Numbered from the stretch's first letter, positions 45,764 through 55,794 are shown. The stretch is 64,000 bases of DNA from DATKDU01 sp035512595 (GCA_035512595.1 DATKDU010000207.1:1-64000); one strand, 5' to 3'. Translations and numbers: made by a program. The notes: generated by a model from the letters alone, not told the origin.

Positions 45764-47332
45764 TTACCCAGCCGTTCGCGCAGCGGGATTGGTTCGATTA
45801 CGACCGGCCTTCGACCGGCCAGCAGCGCTCGCCCCATTCCTCTCGTCTCCCAAACCTAACCGTATTCGCTCCAGCAGCACGCTGGCCGGTTCGTCGTGGG
45901 GGTCTTGGGGGACGAGTTTCCCCTCGAAGGCCCGCTTGAGGATGCTCTGGCGGAGACGGGCGGCGCGGTGCAGTCCGTGGTCGATGGCAGTATCGGCCGC
46001 CTCGATCTGGGAGAGCCGCTCATCGAGTTGGGCGACGATTTCTCGCTGTTCGGAGGGGGGCGGAACTGAAACCGGGAACCGACGCAGAATGCCGAGGTTG
46101 ATCGAGGCCAGATTCGTTGTCTGCTTGCCAGCTTTAGTGAACCATTCCTGTCCAAACGTATTGCCGTGGTGCGAAACGAACCGGGATTGCATTTGCTTTG
46201 AGACCAGCCGGGCGCGGAAAATGTGGTTTTGGTGAATACACTCCAAGATTTCGCCTTCCCAAACCCACCCGCGACCGAGCTTATCCCGGTCGCCGCCTTC
46301 AGTGAAAAGGACGTCGCCAACTTCAAGTCGCAAGTCAACAATGTCCTCCTCGGGGGCAAAGATGTTTTTCATCTCGGAGAGGTCGAGAAACCCTCGCTGC
46401 ACATTGGCGACTCGCAAATATGGAACTTCCCGCATCCCAGGTTGGTTGGACCGCTTTTGATCTTTTGTGATGCCGCCGACTAGATTGGCCAGCGCTTCAA
46501 GGGTCGCCCAGCACCAGCCCTTGGGCAGCTCGGGCAGGTTGGTCGTATCCGGCGACGCGGGCTCGACGTACTTGGCCCGCCAGTTCGTGGGGGGCGGTTT
46601 GCCGGCGGCGGCGAACTTGGCGAGTTGATCGGCTTCCCACTTGCGGCGGCGTTCGGCCAGGATCCGCTCCAGCAGCTTCGAGGCGGGCTCCACGTCCTTG
46701 TGCTTGGCCCGCCAGGCCGCGGTCAGCTTCCCCTTGACGGCCGCATTCAGGACGGCCGCCCGGTAACGCTTCAAGTTCGCCTTGGCCCGCTCCAGTGCCG
46801 CCACGCCCGCATCCAGGTCGGAGAACAGTTCCTCGATCTTCTCGACGATCCGGCGCTGCTCGCTGAGCGGAGGTACGGGGAACTCCACTCGTGACAGTGC
46901 CTTTCCGGTCAAGTGCTTGATGGTCGTCCCCGTGTAATGCGGCGCGAAACGGTTGGTGATCGTCCCGTAGTAGAGGTAGTACATCGCAAACGAGGGGTCA
47001 TATTCCTCGGGGCGAAAACGAATCCGATGGAGCGCCTTTTGGATTTTGGCGGATGCCGCTTGACCCTTCCAAACGGCTGCCCGACCGGGTTCGCCCCCTT
47101 CGCAAATCACAAGGTCGCCCGGCTGAAGGCCGAACCGCGATTCCTCGTCGGCCTCGAATCGCATTTCTTTCATGTCGCTAAGATCGAATGTAAACCACCG
47201 CACGTTGACGTTACGCAGGTAGGGTTGCAGTGAGCCGCGATTCTTCTGCTTGTCGAGCATCTTCCCGAGACACATTTCGGCAGCAACCAAGGTCAGGGGC
47301 AACGCTGGCCACGGAAATCCATTTGCACTCAT
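45764..47332 (-). CDS. hsdS: Type I restriction-modification specificity subunit
   Basis: 522 residues with two target-recognition domains. The first (about 1-160) is followed by the conserved helix FPVPPLSEQRRIVEKIEELFSDLDAG. The second (about 265-420) is followed by PVSVPPPSEQREIVAQLDERLSQIEAADTAI. Both helix spacers look intact, as expected for a bipartite recognition site. The start overlaps the hsdR stop by 4 bp. Confidence 0.94.
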   Translation of the reverse strand: MSANGFPWPALPLTLVAAEMCLGKMLDKQKNRGSLQPYLRNVNVRWFTFDLSDMKEMRFEADEESRFGLQPGDLVICEGGEPGRAAVWKGQAASAKIQKALHRIRFRPEEYDPSFAMYYLYYGTITNRFAPHYTGTTIKHLTGKALSRVEFPVPPLSEQRRIVEKIEELFSDLDAGVAALERAKANLKRYRAAVLNAAVKGKLTAAWRAKHKDVEPASKLLERILAERRRKWEADQLAKFAAAGKPPPTNWRAKYVEPASPDTTNLPELPKGWCWATLEALANLVGGITKDQKRSNQPGMREVPYLRVANVQRGFLDLSEMKNIFAPEEDIVDLRLEVGDVLFTEGGDRDKLGRGWVWEGEILECIHQNHIFRARLVSKQMQSRFVSHHGNTFGQEWFTKAGKQTTNLASINLGILRRFPVSVPPPSEQREIVAQLDERLSQIEAADTAIDHGLHRAARLRQSILKRAFEGKLVPQDPHDEPASVLLERIRLGLGDERNGASAAGRSKAGRNRTNPAARTAG

Positions 47333-50082
47333 GCCGCCAGCCTCCCATTCAGCTCCGCCAGGAGTGCCGGCAGCGCTTCGCCGAACAGTTCAAACGCCTT
47401 CCCCAGCCCGCCGATCTGGTTGAACGGCACTTCGTCGAGATCTTCCTTCTCGATCGTCAGGCTCGTGGCGACGTGGTCCTTGATCGCATCCAGCCAGCGC
47501 CGCTGGTCGGGGGTGAACTTGCGGCCCGCGGCCGTCTGCTCGGCCAGCCACGCCTCATACCGCTCGTGGACCGTCTGCCCCATCGGCACCAGCGGCGTCG
47601 CCGGGTCGAGTGCGTGCCGCACCAGGGCGATCAGGTCCACGATCTTATTGCCGCCGTCCGCCTTCACCTTGGCCGGCGCCACCGCCTTGTACGCCTGCCA
47701 CAGCCGCAGCGGATCGAACCGATGCGGCGGCTGGGCCAACTCCTTGGCCAGTTCTTTCACCTGCGCGTACCGCAGCCCGGCCCGATACGGCCTGCTGTAG
47801 AGGAGCTGGAGCGCCTCGATCTCATCCTTGTGCTCCTCGATGAACTGCCGAAAGCTGGTCACCAGGGCCTGCGCCTTCTCCTTGGAAGCCGCATCGAACC
47901 CCGCCTTGAGCAGCTTGTCCCGCGTCTGCTCGTCGATCACCTGCTCCAGCGACTGTTTCGCCTTCAGCACCTTGTCCCGCAGGACCGGATTGTGGAACGG
48001 CTTCAGCGCCTGCCGCATCCGCTCGTGCTCGATCGTATCGAGCTGCTGCTCGCTCGGTTCCGTGCCGGCGGGCAGGGTGAATTTCGTCTTCGCCTGGGCG
48101 GCGACCGTGTCCGGGTCGATGCTCGCCAGCAGATCCCGGCTGAGCGTGGCCAGGTCCTTGCCGCCAGCCGCAGCCGTAAGTTCGGCCTCCGCGTCGGGCT
48201 CGATCTCCCGCTCCAGCCGGGCCAGCCGTGACGCCAGGGTAGAAACAATGTCGGCACTGGCGGCTCCCGCCCCGACCAGATTGAGAATCTTGTCCAGCGG
48301 CACGCTGGGCTGCCGGTCGAGCGGTTTGGTGGCCGACTTCTCGCTTTCGCAGACGCCGATAGCATCCACGATCACGAAATGATCCTTGTGCCGGGCGTCG
48401 GGGGTCACGCTTTGCAGCGCGTCGCCATCGATCACCCGGCAGCCGCGCCCCTTCATCTGCTCGAAGTACGACAGCGAGCGGATATTCCGCAGAAAGAGCA
48501 GGCACTCCAGCGGTTTGACGTCGGTCCCCGTGGCGATCATATCCACCGTCACGGCGATCCGCGGATTGAATGCCGTGCGGAACTGCGCCAGCAAGTCGTC
48601 CGGCTTGTGCGCTTTGGCCGTGATCTTCTGGCAGAAGTCGTTCCCCTTGCCGAACTCTTCCCGCAGGATGCGGACCACGTCCTCGGCATGCAGGTCGGTC
48701 TTGGCGAAGACCAGCGTCTTGGGGACTTCGGTCCGCCTCGGAAAAATCTCAGGCAGCTTGTCCCGGAACGTGCGGACGACCAGTCGAATCTGGTCCTCGG
48801 CGACCACGTCCCGGTCGAGCTGATTGGCCGTATAGGTCAGGTCGTCGTCCAGCTCCCGGTACTTTTTCTGCTTGGTGCGCCGGTCGCGGTGGGGGACGAA
48901 GATGCCCGGCTCCTTGGCCAGCTTCGCCCCGCTGGCGCTGATTTGCGTCTCGATCCGGTACACGTCGTAGCCGACATTGACGCCGTCGGCGACTGCTTTC
49001 TCGTGCGTGTATTCCTGCACCAGGTTCTGATTGAAAAAGCCGATCGTCTGCGCCGTCGGCGTGGCGGTCAGGCCGATCAGGAAGCCGTCAAAATACTCCA
49101 GCACCTGCCGCCACAGGTTGTAGATCGACCGATGGCATTCATCGACCACGATGAAGTCGAACGTCTCGATGGGGATGCGCGGGTTATAGGCGACCGGCAG
49201 CGGTTCCTTGACCAGCGGCGTCTCGGTCTCGAACAGTGAGCTTTCCTCGTTCTCCTCCAGGTACTCGTCTTCGCCTTGGAGCATCGAGTACAGCCGCTGG
49301 ATCGTGGTGATGCAGACCTTCGACGCGGCATCGATCGTGTTCCGCTTCAGGTGCTGGACCGTGTACTCCTCGGTGAACTTGTAACCGCTGGGGCCAATAA
49401 ACTGCTGAAACTCGTTCAGCGTCTGCTTTCCCAGGTTGTTGCGGTCCACCAGGAACAGAATCCGCTTCGCTTTTGCGTGCTTGATCAGCCGGTAGCAGAA
49501 GTTGACGGCGGTGAAGGTCTTGCCGCTGCCCGTGGCCATCTGGATCAGCGACCGCGGCCGATTGTCCGCCAGAGACCGCTCCAGGTTAATGATCGCTTCC
49601 TGCTGCACGCGCCACAGTCGCCCCTCTTCAAGCGGCGGCATCCCCCTCAGCAGCGACCGAACCTGATCGTCGAGCTGCACGAGCCGAATCAATTCCTCTG
49701 GCCGGTGGAACGTGAAGACCGGCCGGCTGCGGGCGTCCGGTTCCAGGATGCTCGTGAACTGCGTCTCCGTGCCGGTCGATTCGTAGGCGAATGGCAGCGG
49801 CAGGCGGTAATTGGGCAGGCCCCGCGGCAGTCCTTTGACGTACTTATCCGACTGCGGCTCAATCCCTTTGAGCGTGTGCCCTTCCGGCTTGGCCTCGACG
49901 ACGCCGATCGCCCGCCCGTCCGCATAAAGCAGATAGTCCGCTTCGCCGCTGGTGAGGGGAAATTCCCGCACGGCGATGCCATTGCCGGCCGAAAGGTCGA
50001 TCTGGCGATAGTCCTGCACCTGCCAGCCGCATTCGGTCAGCTGCCGGTCGATGTTTTGTCGGGCTCGTTCTTCGGGGGTCAT
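47329..50082 (-). CDS. hsdR: Type I restriction endonuclease subunit R
   Basis: 917 residues from the canonical start MTPEERARQNIDRQL. The nuclease domain (REYxxxEADYLLYAD...VVEAKPEG) is followed by the helicase: Walker A MATGSGKTFTAVNF, DECH box VVDECHRSIYN, TATPTAQT, and GTDVKPLECLLFLR...GRGCR. The C-terminal helical domain contacts the methylase complex. The frame stays open upstream to 50391, and a start at 50190 would add an unusual N-terminal membrane-spanning stretch (WQWAGAAVFVGSLALLVG). Confidence 0.93.
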   Translation of the reverse strand: MTPEERARQNIDRQLTECGWQVQDYRQIDLSAGNGIAVREFPLTSGEADYLLYADGRAIGVVEAKPEGHTLKGIEPQSDKYVKGLPRGLPNYRLPLPFAYESTGTETQFTSILEPDARSRPVFTFHRPEELIRLVQLDDQVRSLLRGMPPLEEGRLWRVQQEAIINLERSLADNRPRSLIQMATGSGKTFTAVNFCYRLIKHAKAKRILFLVDRNNLGKQTLNEFQQFIGPSGYKFTEEYTVQHLKRNTIDAASKVCITTIQRLYSMLQGEDEYLEENEESSLFETETPLVKEPLPVAYNPRIPIETFDFIVVDECHRSIYNLWRQVLEYFDGFLIGLTATPTAQTIGFFNQNLVQEYTHEKAVADGVNVGYDVYRIETQISASGAKLAKEPGIFVPHRDRRTKQKKYRELDDDLTYTANQLDRDVVAEDQIRLVVRTFRDKLPEIFPRRTEVPKTLVFAKTDLHAEDVVRILREEFGKGNDFCQKITAKAHKPDDLLAQFRTAFNPRIAVTVDMIATGTDVKPLECLLFLRNIRSLSYFEQMKGRGCRVIDGDALQSVTPDARHKDHFVIVDAIGVCESEKSATKPLDRQPSVPLDKILNLVGAGAASADIVSTLASRLARLEREIEPDAEAELTAAAGGKDLATLSRDLLASIDPDTVAAQAKTKFTLPAGTEPSEQQLDTIEHERMRQALKPFHNPVLRDKVLKAKQSLEQVIDEQTRDKLLKAGFDAASKEKAQALVTSFRQFIEEHKDEIEALQLLYSRPYRAGLRYAQVKELAKELAQPPHRFDPLRLWQAYKAVAPAKVKADGGNKIVDLIALVRHALDPATPLVPMGQTVHERYEAWLAEQTAAGRKFTPDQRRWLDAIKDHVATSLTIEKEDLDEVPFNQIGGLGKAFELFGEALPALLAELNGRLAA

Positions 50083-50706
50083 GCGGTCGTCCGGCAACTG
50101 CCTGCCGACGAGGAGAGCCAGCGACCCCACGAAAACCGCCGCGCCCGCCCATTGCCAGCCAGAGACAGAAAGTGACAAGGCGACGCCCATTGTGGAGTCA
50201 CCCGCCGCGGGATGCAAGCACTTTTCTGCCAGGACCGGGGCCAATATCGCGGGGGGCGCAACAAAAACGGCCCTCCGGTGGGGCAGGAACCGGAAGGCCG
50301 CGATGCGTAGCCGCAAGCGGCCAGCACTCGACACAATATTCGTCGCCCGAGTCAATTGAAGCGCGGGAATGCCGGCATTTGTTCGCGGCATTCGGCCGCA
50401 GTAAGATGGACCTCACCCACGCACGGGTGAGTGTGAATCCAAACTCGATTTGAGGACCAACCTAGCGCAATAACGAACCAGAGCACAAGCGTGTAGTGAA
50501 GTTTCTGCTTCCCAGTAAACAGCCAACCTGAGCCGCAAGGCTCTTGATCTACAGAAGCAGTGCTTGCGCCACGCTCCCGCAAGGGAGCGTCGGCCAGGTG
50601 CTGTTCTGTAGGCCCCTTGGCTGGGGTACTGGGAGCGGCCCTGCGTTCGGCGCTCCTTTTTTCGTCGGCTGATCGAATGGCGGTCAGCAGCGGGAGATTC
50701 CTGACG
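50083..50706. other. Divergent spacer between hsdR and the protease gene
   Basis: About 620 bp. The hsdR-proximal part is an open extension of hsdR (to 50190 or 50391). The rest has a perfect hairpin ACGCTCCC-GCAA-GGGAGCGT at 50571-50590 without a T-tract. The divergent promoters must lie here, but I cannot pin them down. Confidence 0.45.
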
Positions 50707-52683
50707 ATGCCACTCCATCTCTACTGTCCCCGCTGTGGCGAACTTCGGCCGGCGGGCGAGGGGGCGGTAGTTAATCATTTCACCTGCCTGCGATGCGGCC
50801 AATTCGTCGGCGCCATTCCGCGTTCGGTGGAACCATTACCGCCGCCGCTCTCCGAACCTCCGCCGCGCCTTAGTCCCGATGACCCCCCGGTAGATAAAGG
50901 TCGCAGTTTCGCCGCCCCGATCTGGGCCTTGGGCGTGTTGGCGGCGCTCCTGGCCACAGTCTTGATCACGGCCGTCGTCGCGGGACGCTTGCGGCGGCCG
51001 GGTAATCCGCCTACGTGGCGTGACGCACCGGCCGTGTCGAGTGCTGAGGATGGTGGGGCCGTTGCGGAGTCGTCCATACCAAACCAGCCGCCGACGCCAA
51101 TCGCCGCGGTAAGGGGCATCGGGCCGTCTCTGGTAGCGGACCAATCGCAGCCCACTTCACCTGTCCAGGCAGACCCGCCAAAGGAGTTGACGCCGGCGCA
51201 GCTCTTCGAGCTGGCCCGCCCGTCGATCGTCACGATTGAAACGTTGGACGATAACGGCCGGCCGATTGCAACGGGGACGGGGTTCGTGCTGGACGACTCA
51301 AAGTTTCGGCTGCCGAGTTGGTATACAGTGTCGGTTGCTGCTGAGGGGCTGCACTTAGTGGTCACGAACTTTCACGTGATCGACTCGGCTGCGACCGCGA
51401 AGGGAACGTTTGCGACGGGGGAAACGGAACATGCCCTTTGGGTGTTGGCCGAAGATTCAAAGTCGGATCTGGCGCTGCTTGCATTTGCCTTGGAGAAGCC
51501 CGTCCAGGGGCTCCGCATCGCAACTGCACCGCGCTCACGAGTTGGTACGACGGCGTATGTCATGGGCAATCCGTTGGGCCTGGAAAGCACGCTCAGCGAT
51601 GGATTAATCAGCGGCTATCGGAATTTCGCTGATGGCAGCAACCGGATGCAGCTCACCGCGCCGATTAGCCCCGGCTCCAGTGGCGGGCCGGTTCTCGATT
51701 CCAAGGGGCGAGTCATTGGCGTCGTCAGGTCCACCGCAGTCGGCGGGCAGAACCTCAACTTTGCCTCGCCGGCCGATGTGATCCCGCCACTGTTTGCGGG
51801 CGAACTCGACAACAAGCGTGACGTATGGCGTGGGCGGAGCATCTCCCGCGCCCGGGATGCCGCCTACCGCGACGTGTGGATGGAGGCATGGTCACATTCC
51901 TTGGCTTTGGGACGCATCTCCCTAGATGACGTCGAGCGCGACCAGATCAAGATGCTTTGGCGAAAGAACCGCAGAGTTGGAATTACCGCACCCATCTCGC
52001 CCGCTGAGCAAATGGCAGACCTAGAGAAGCTCTGCACGTTGGTCCCCGGTCGATACGAATGGCTGCTGGCGTTTGCCAAAGCGGAGGCGGTTTTTGATCC
52101 GTTGGCGACAGTGAAGGGGAAGGGGCGCGTCACCAGCGACGACCTGAAGTCCAGTGCCAAGGAACGAGTGCCGCTGCTGGACGAGTGCGTGCGTCTCAAG
52201 CCGGACTTCGCCCCCGCCTACGCTCGATTGGTGGACGACCGTGGGACGCTGAATGAGTTGCCGGAAGCATTGACCGCCGCCGAGCGGCTGGTGAGCCTGT
52301 TCCCGATGTGTTCTGAGGCATACAGACTTCGCGGTGATTCGTTTCGCAAACTCAAGCGCCCAGAATCAGCGATCAAGGATTATGAACGTGCCGCTGAACT
52401 CGCGCCCAACGACGGCAACAACTTCAGGGGCATCGGGCACACCCACAGTGACCAGGGGCACTACCGTGAGGCGATCGAGTTCTACAAAGCAGCCAAGACC
52501 CGAGAGACCAACAATGGATCGAGATCTGTTTTGGAGGCCGACATTGCGGATTGCTATCGTAGGTTGCGGCTCTACGCCCAGGCCATTGAGCATTACTCGA
52601 CTGCGAAAGCACTCGGTCTACCGCCAGAATGGGTTGACCCCCACATCGCCGAGTGCCGCCGGCTGATGGCCGGACAGGAGTGA
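50707..52683 (+). CDS. Membrane-anchored S1C-type protease with zinc ribbon and TPRs
   Basis: 658 residues. The zinc ribbon (LYCPRCGE...FTCLRCGQ) is followed by a Pro-rich linker, one transmembrane helix at about 78-100 (WALGVLAALLATVLITAVV) and a trypsin-like domain at about 155-360. The triad is plausible as His in VVTNFHVID, Asp in SKSDLALLAF, and Ser in PGSSGGPVLD. The C-terminus is four or so TPRs (LKPDFAPAYARL, FPMCSEAYRLRGDSFRKLKRPESAIKDYERAAELAPND). It is followed after 55 bp by the DUF932 gene. Confidence 0.88.
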   Translation: MPLHLYCPRCGELRPAGEGAVVNHFTCLRCGQFVGAIPRSVEPLPPPLSEPPPRLSPDDPPVDKGRSFAAPIWALGVLAALLATVLITAVVAGRLRRPGNPPTWRDAPAVSSAEDGGAVAESSIPNQPPTPIAAVRGIGPSLVADQSQPTSPVQADPPKELTPAQLFELARPSIVTIETLDDNGRPIATGTGFVLDDSKFRLPSWYTVSVAAEGLHLVVTNFHVIDSAATAKGTFATGETEHALWVLAEDSKSDLALLAFALEKPVQGLRIATAPRSRVGTTAYVMGNPLGLESTLSDGLISGYRNFADGSNRMQLTAPISPGSSGGPVLDSKGRVIGVVRSTAVGGQNLNFASPADVIPPLFAGELDNKRDVWRGRSISRARDAAYRDVWMEAWSHSLALGRISLDDVERDQIKMLWRKNRRVGITAPISPAEQMADLEKLCTLVPGRYEWLLAFAKAEAVFDPLATVKGKGRVTSDDLKSSAKERVPLLDECVRLKPDFAPAYARLVDDRGTLNELPEALTAAERLVSLFPMCSEAYRLRGDSFRKLKRPESAIKDYERAAELAPNDGNNFRGIGHTHSDQGHYREAIEFYKAAKTRETNNGSRSVLEADIADCYRRLRLYAQAIEHYSTAKALGLPPEWVDPHIAECRRLMAGQE

Positions 52684-52738
52684 AATGGACGGGGGCCGCG
52701 GGGGTGTTTCGGGACCTGACAGCCATTGGAGACAAGCC

Positions 52739-53743
52739 ATGCCAGCCAACGTCGGCGAGATGTTCTACTACGGAGAGATTCCCTGGCACGGCAACGGAAC
52801 CGAAGTGGAGGCGCCGCTCGATTTCGCGTCTGCTGTCAAGTCTGCGGGCCTCGACTGGCAGGTGGCAAGCATCGACTTGCAAACGGCGGAAGATCCGCCC
52901 TCTCCCGCGGCCAGCCGGCAGGCGATTGTCCGCACCGACCGCCAGCCCGGCGACGTGGGCCGAGTGGTCGGGGTCGTCCATCCTGGCTTCCGTACGCTTC
53001 AGAACCATGACGCCGCGATGATCTTTGATTCGCTGTTTGGCCACGGTGAGCGGGTTTACCACACCGGCGGCTACTTGAACGACGGCCAGGTGGTGTGGCT
53101 GATGGCCAAACTGAACCGGCGGCTGTCGATCGGGACCAAGGACGACGTCGAGCCCTACGCCCTGATGGTCAACAGCCACGACGGCTCGTATCCCTTTTCG
53201 CTGAGCCTGACCACGATCCGGGTGGTCTGCCAGAACACGATCAACTTTGCGCTCCGGGAGTGTGACGTGCCCAAGTTCCGCCGGGCACACAAGGGGACCC
53301 CGAAGATGCACAAAGAGGCGGCCGCTGCCTATTGGAATCAAGTGCTGGGGGAGCTGGATCGGTTGGAGCAGGAGTTTCGCCAGCTCGCCCTTCGCCCCTG
53401 CTCGGACGAGCAAGTCCACCGGGCGCTCGAGAGTTTGTTCCCCTTGCCCAAGCCACTCGGCCTCGACCCGTCATTGCAACAGCAGCGGGCCTATGAGACT
53501 CGGCGAGAAACCGTCGAGCGCAGCCGCGCCATGATCCGCACGTTGCGGGAGTCCGGCGTGGGGTCCGACTTGACGACGGCCAGGGGCACATTCTGGGGGG
53601 TACTGAACGCGATTACCGAGTACGTCGATCATCACCACGACTGCCAGGGGAGCCGGCTGGCGTATTCCTTGCTGGGGACGGGGAGCGCCATCAAGGCAAA
53701 GGCGTACCGGGTGATTCACGAGATGGCAAATCCGCCCGCGTGA
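52739..53743 (+). CDS. DUF932 (phage/plasmid-like) protein
   Basis: 334 residues, recognisable from the opening ANVGEMFYYGEIPWHGNGTEV and the later VCQNTINFAL and LNAITEYVDHHH. DUF932 proteins occur on plasmids, phages and islands; their role is unknown, possibly in DNA metabolism. Co-oriented with the protease gene. Confidence 0.88.
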   Translation: MPANVGEMFYYGEIPWHGNGTEVEAPLDFASAVKSAGLDWQVASIDLQTAEDPPSPAASRQAIVRTDRQPGDVGRVVGVVHPGFRTLQNHDAAMIFDSLFGHGERVYHTGGYLNDGQVVWLMAKLNRRLSIGTKDDVEPYALMVNSHDGSYPFSLSLTTIRVVCQNTINFALRECDVPKFRRAHKGTPKMHKEAAAAYWNQVLGELDRLEQEFRQLALRPCSDEQVHRALESLFPLPKPLGLDPSLQQQRAYETRRETVERSRAMIRTLRESGVGSDLTTARGTFWGVLNAITEYVDHHHDCQGSRLAYSLLGTGSAIKAKAYRVIHEMANPPA

Positions 53744-53924
53744 ACTAACACTGCTGTTTTCGCGCCTAGGGCATGCGACCTCATTCTGTAGGCGCGCTCG
53801 GTGTCAACGGGATACCTTATAAGTCGGCCCGCGACATCGCCTAGCGAGTGCTGGCGGTGTGAAACTGGGGAAGACGTGCATGCGCGACCGGACCTTAGAG
53901 GGCGGCTGAAGGTAAACCCAAACG

Positions 53925-55007
53925 GTGGAGCTGTCCGCCGGGGCCCCTCGGGCGCGGGCGCGCGAGGGCAATCGAGCGGAGGAGATCGTGCAGGGCCGAC
54001 CACCCAAAGAAGGTCCTCGGCGACCATCACAACTTACCGCAGGGCAGTTGAAGGATCCGCAGACGCGATTGCAGCGGCTGGCAGGCGTGCTGCAGATTTA
54101 CTGCCGTTCGTTGATTTGGTCAATGAACGAGTTGCGCGGCTGGAAGCTCGGTGAGCCGCGCTGCCGCTTTGTGCTCTTGGAGGAAGAGTTGTGGGACCTG
54201 GGGATCGAAACAGTGGAGGATTTTTACTTTGCCGGCTGGGGCCAGCACACGGCAATTCTCAGGGCCCGCAAGCGCAGCCGGTCATTTGAGGGAAGTTTCA
54301 GCAAGTGCCGACTGAGGGAAAACTTAAAGCGCGTTAAGGGTCGGCGACGGCCGCAAATCACCCTAGTGCCGATAAGCTTGATCGACGTGTCTAGGGGTAA
54401 GAAATCCCGCGGACCGCAAAAGGTCGTGTTCACGAATCCGGACTGGGTGAAGCTGGTCGAGTTCATTCCTGGAGTCGAACATGTCCCCTCTTACGGGATT
54501 GCGCAGCATCTCCAGCACGCCTTTCATGATGCCGAGACGCCGCTGCTAGTCGCGGGATTCAAATGGGGGGGAACGCCGCTTTTCGAGCAGTGCGGCGACT
54601 GCGTTGCGTTTGACCAGTACGCGAAATCCCGCAGACTTCGGCCAACAACGGCGATCCGAAATCTGATTACATTCCGCGACAAGCAACTGGCCGAAATCGA
54701 GTCCGCCAGCCGGCAGCATGCGCAGCGTCCGCCGCCGACGCCCGAGGAGGAGGATGTGCTCATTGCCATGCTCGAACTTGGTGCGACGGACGCAAATCGG
54801 CGAACAACGAGCGACAAGATTGCCACTCATCGATCGAAAGGAGCTGGGAAAATGTCGCCACCATTGCGTGTCATCGCCCGTCTGGGGCGCATGGGTCTCG
54901 TGGAGAGCAAAAAGGGTGTTGGCGGCGGGTGCTGGCTGACCTTGTCCGGCAAGTGCCGAGCCGAACAGATACTGCATGCCAAAAAAGATGTCATAAATCG
55001 AGCATAG
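53925..55007 (+). CDS. Hypothetical island protein with C-terminal winged helix
   Basis: Up to 360 residues. The start is uncertain; 53925 or an internal start such as 54123 are possible. The central part has globular segments (CRFVLLEEELWDLGIETVEDFYFAGW, VKLVEFIPGVEHVPSYGIAQHLQHAF). The last 90 residues look like a MarR/IclR-type winged helix (DVLIAMLELGATDANRRTTSDKIATH...VIARLGRMGLVESKKGVGGGCWLTLSG). Probably DNA-binding. Confidence 0.65.
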   Translation: MELSAGAPRARAREGNRAEEIVQGRPPKEGPRRPSQLTAGQLKDPQTRLQRLAGVLQIYCRSLIWSMNELRGWKLGEPRCRFVLLEEELWDLGIETVEDFYFAGWGQHTAILRARKRSRSFEGSFSKCRLRENLKRVKGRRRPQITLVPISLIDVSRGKKSRGPQKVVFTNPDWVKLVEFIPGVEHVPSYGIAQHLQHAFHDAETPLLVAGFKWGGTPLFEQCGDCVAFDQYAKSRRLRPTTAIRNLITFRDKQLAEIESASRQHAQRPPPTPEEEDVLIAMLELGATDANRRTTSDKIATHRSKGAGKMSPPLRVIARLGRMGLVESKKGVGGGCWLTLSGKCRAEQILHAKKDVINRA

Positions 55008-55085
55008 TTCGTCGTCGGGGTTGGTCACACAATTCGCCTGAGAGTACGGCAGGCACTGGGCTTGCCGAGAACTTCCTCAGGGAGA

Positions 55086-55328
55086 ATGAAGATGACCACT
55101 TCTTTGCCCGAACCCCAGGGGCGCCTTCTCGATGTTCGGGAAGTGTCAGCGATTTGCCACTGCAGCGTCAGGCACGTGTACCGCATGGCCGACGCCGGAA
55201 AAATGCCCCCGCCCGTGAAGCTGGGGGCGCTCGTCAGGTGGAGGGCCGCAGAAGTCGAAGCCTGGATCGCCGGCGGCTGCCGACCGGTCCGCTCCGTCGC
55301 CGCGAAAAGGGTCGCCCACCATGCGTAG
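55086..55328 (+). CDS. AlpA/MerR-type helix-turn-helix protein
   Basis: 80 residues. GRLLDVREVSAICHCSVRHVYRMADAGKMPPPVKLGALVRWRAAEVEAWIAGG is a textbook excisionase/AlpA winged helix. AGGGAGA precedes the ATG at 55086 (55092 also possible). Overlaps the next gene by 8 bp. May be the second directionality factor or a transcription activator of the element. Confidence 0.85.
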   Translation: MKMTTSLPEPQGRLLDVREVSAICHCSVRHVYRMADAGKMPPPVKLGALVRWRAAEVEAWIAGGCRPVRSVAAKRVAHHA

Positions 55329-55767
55329 CGACGATCCGCGCCGCGACGGTGCTGCTGAGGGTCGCCGCCGCAAGGATGCGGCCCTCTCCCACCTGGAACT
55401 CCGGCGGGCCGCCTTCATCCGGCGTGCCCGCCGGGAGTTTCTCCACGTCCTCTTGGCCCGCGGCTCGGCGACCAGCGACGACCTGCGGCAGCGGCTGGAG
55501 CTGCCGGAGGGGATCGATCCCAAAGTCTTCGGAGCAGTCCCTGGCGCGCTGGCAAAAGCCGGCATCATCGCCCAGGACGGATTCGCGACGACCGCCCGGC
55601 CGGAGGCACACGCCCGGCCGGTGGGGATCTGGAAGCTGGTGAACCGCCAGCTTGCGGAGAAGTGGCTGGCTGAGAATCGCGACTGCGGCAGTCAGGCCAG
55701 CCGCCACGACGGCGACCAGGGGCTGCTGTTCGATCAGATCCCGAAACGCCAGGAGCCGCGGTGGTAG
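55321..55767 (+). CDS. Hypothetical winged-helix-like protein
   Basis: 148 residues. Basic N-terminal helix, then FLHVLLARGSATSDDLRQRLELPEGIDPKVFGAVPGALAKAGII, which fits a winged helix, and a polar tail. It is translationally coupled to the AlpA-like gene (8-bp overlap) and precedes the primase gene by 27 bp. Likely a replication or regulation accessory. Confidence 0.65.
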   Translation: MRSDDPRRDGAAEGRRRKDAALSHLELRRAAFIRRARREFLHVLLARGSATSDDLRQRLELPEGIDPKVFGAVPGALAKAGIIAQDGFATTARPEAHARPVGIWKLVNRQLAEKWLAENRDCGSQASRHDGDQGLLFDQIPKRQEPRW

Positions 55768-55794
55768 CCGCGGCTCCTGGCAGGAGGTTGTGCA

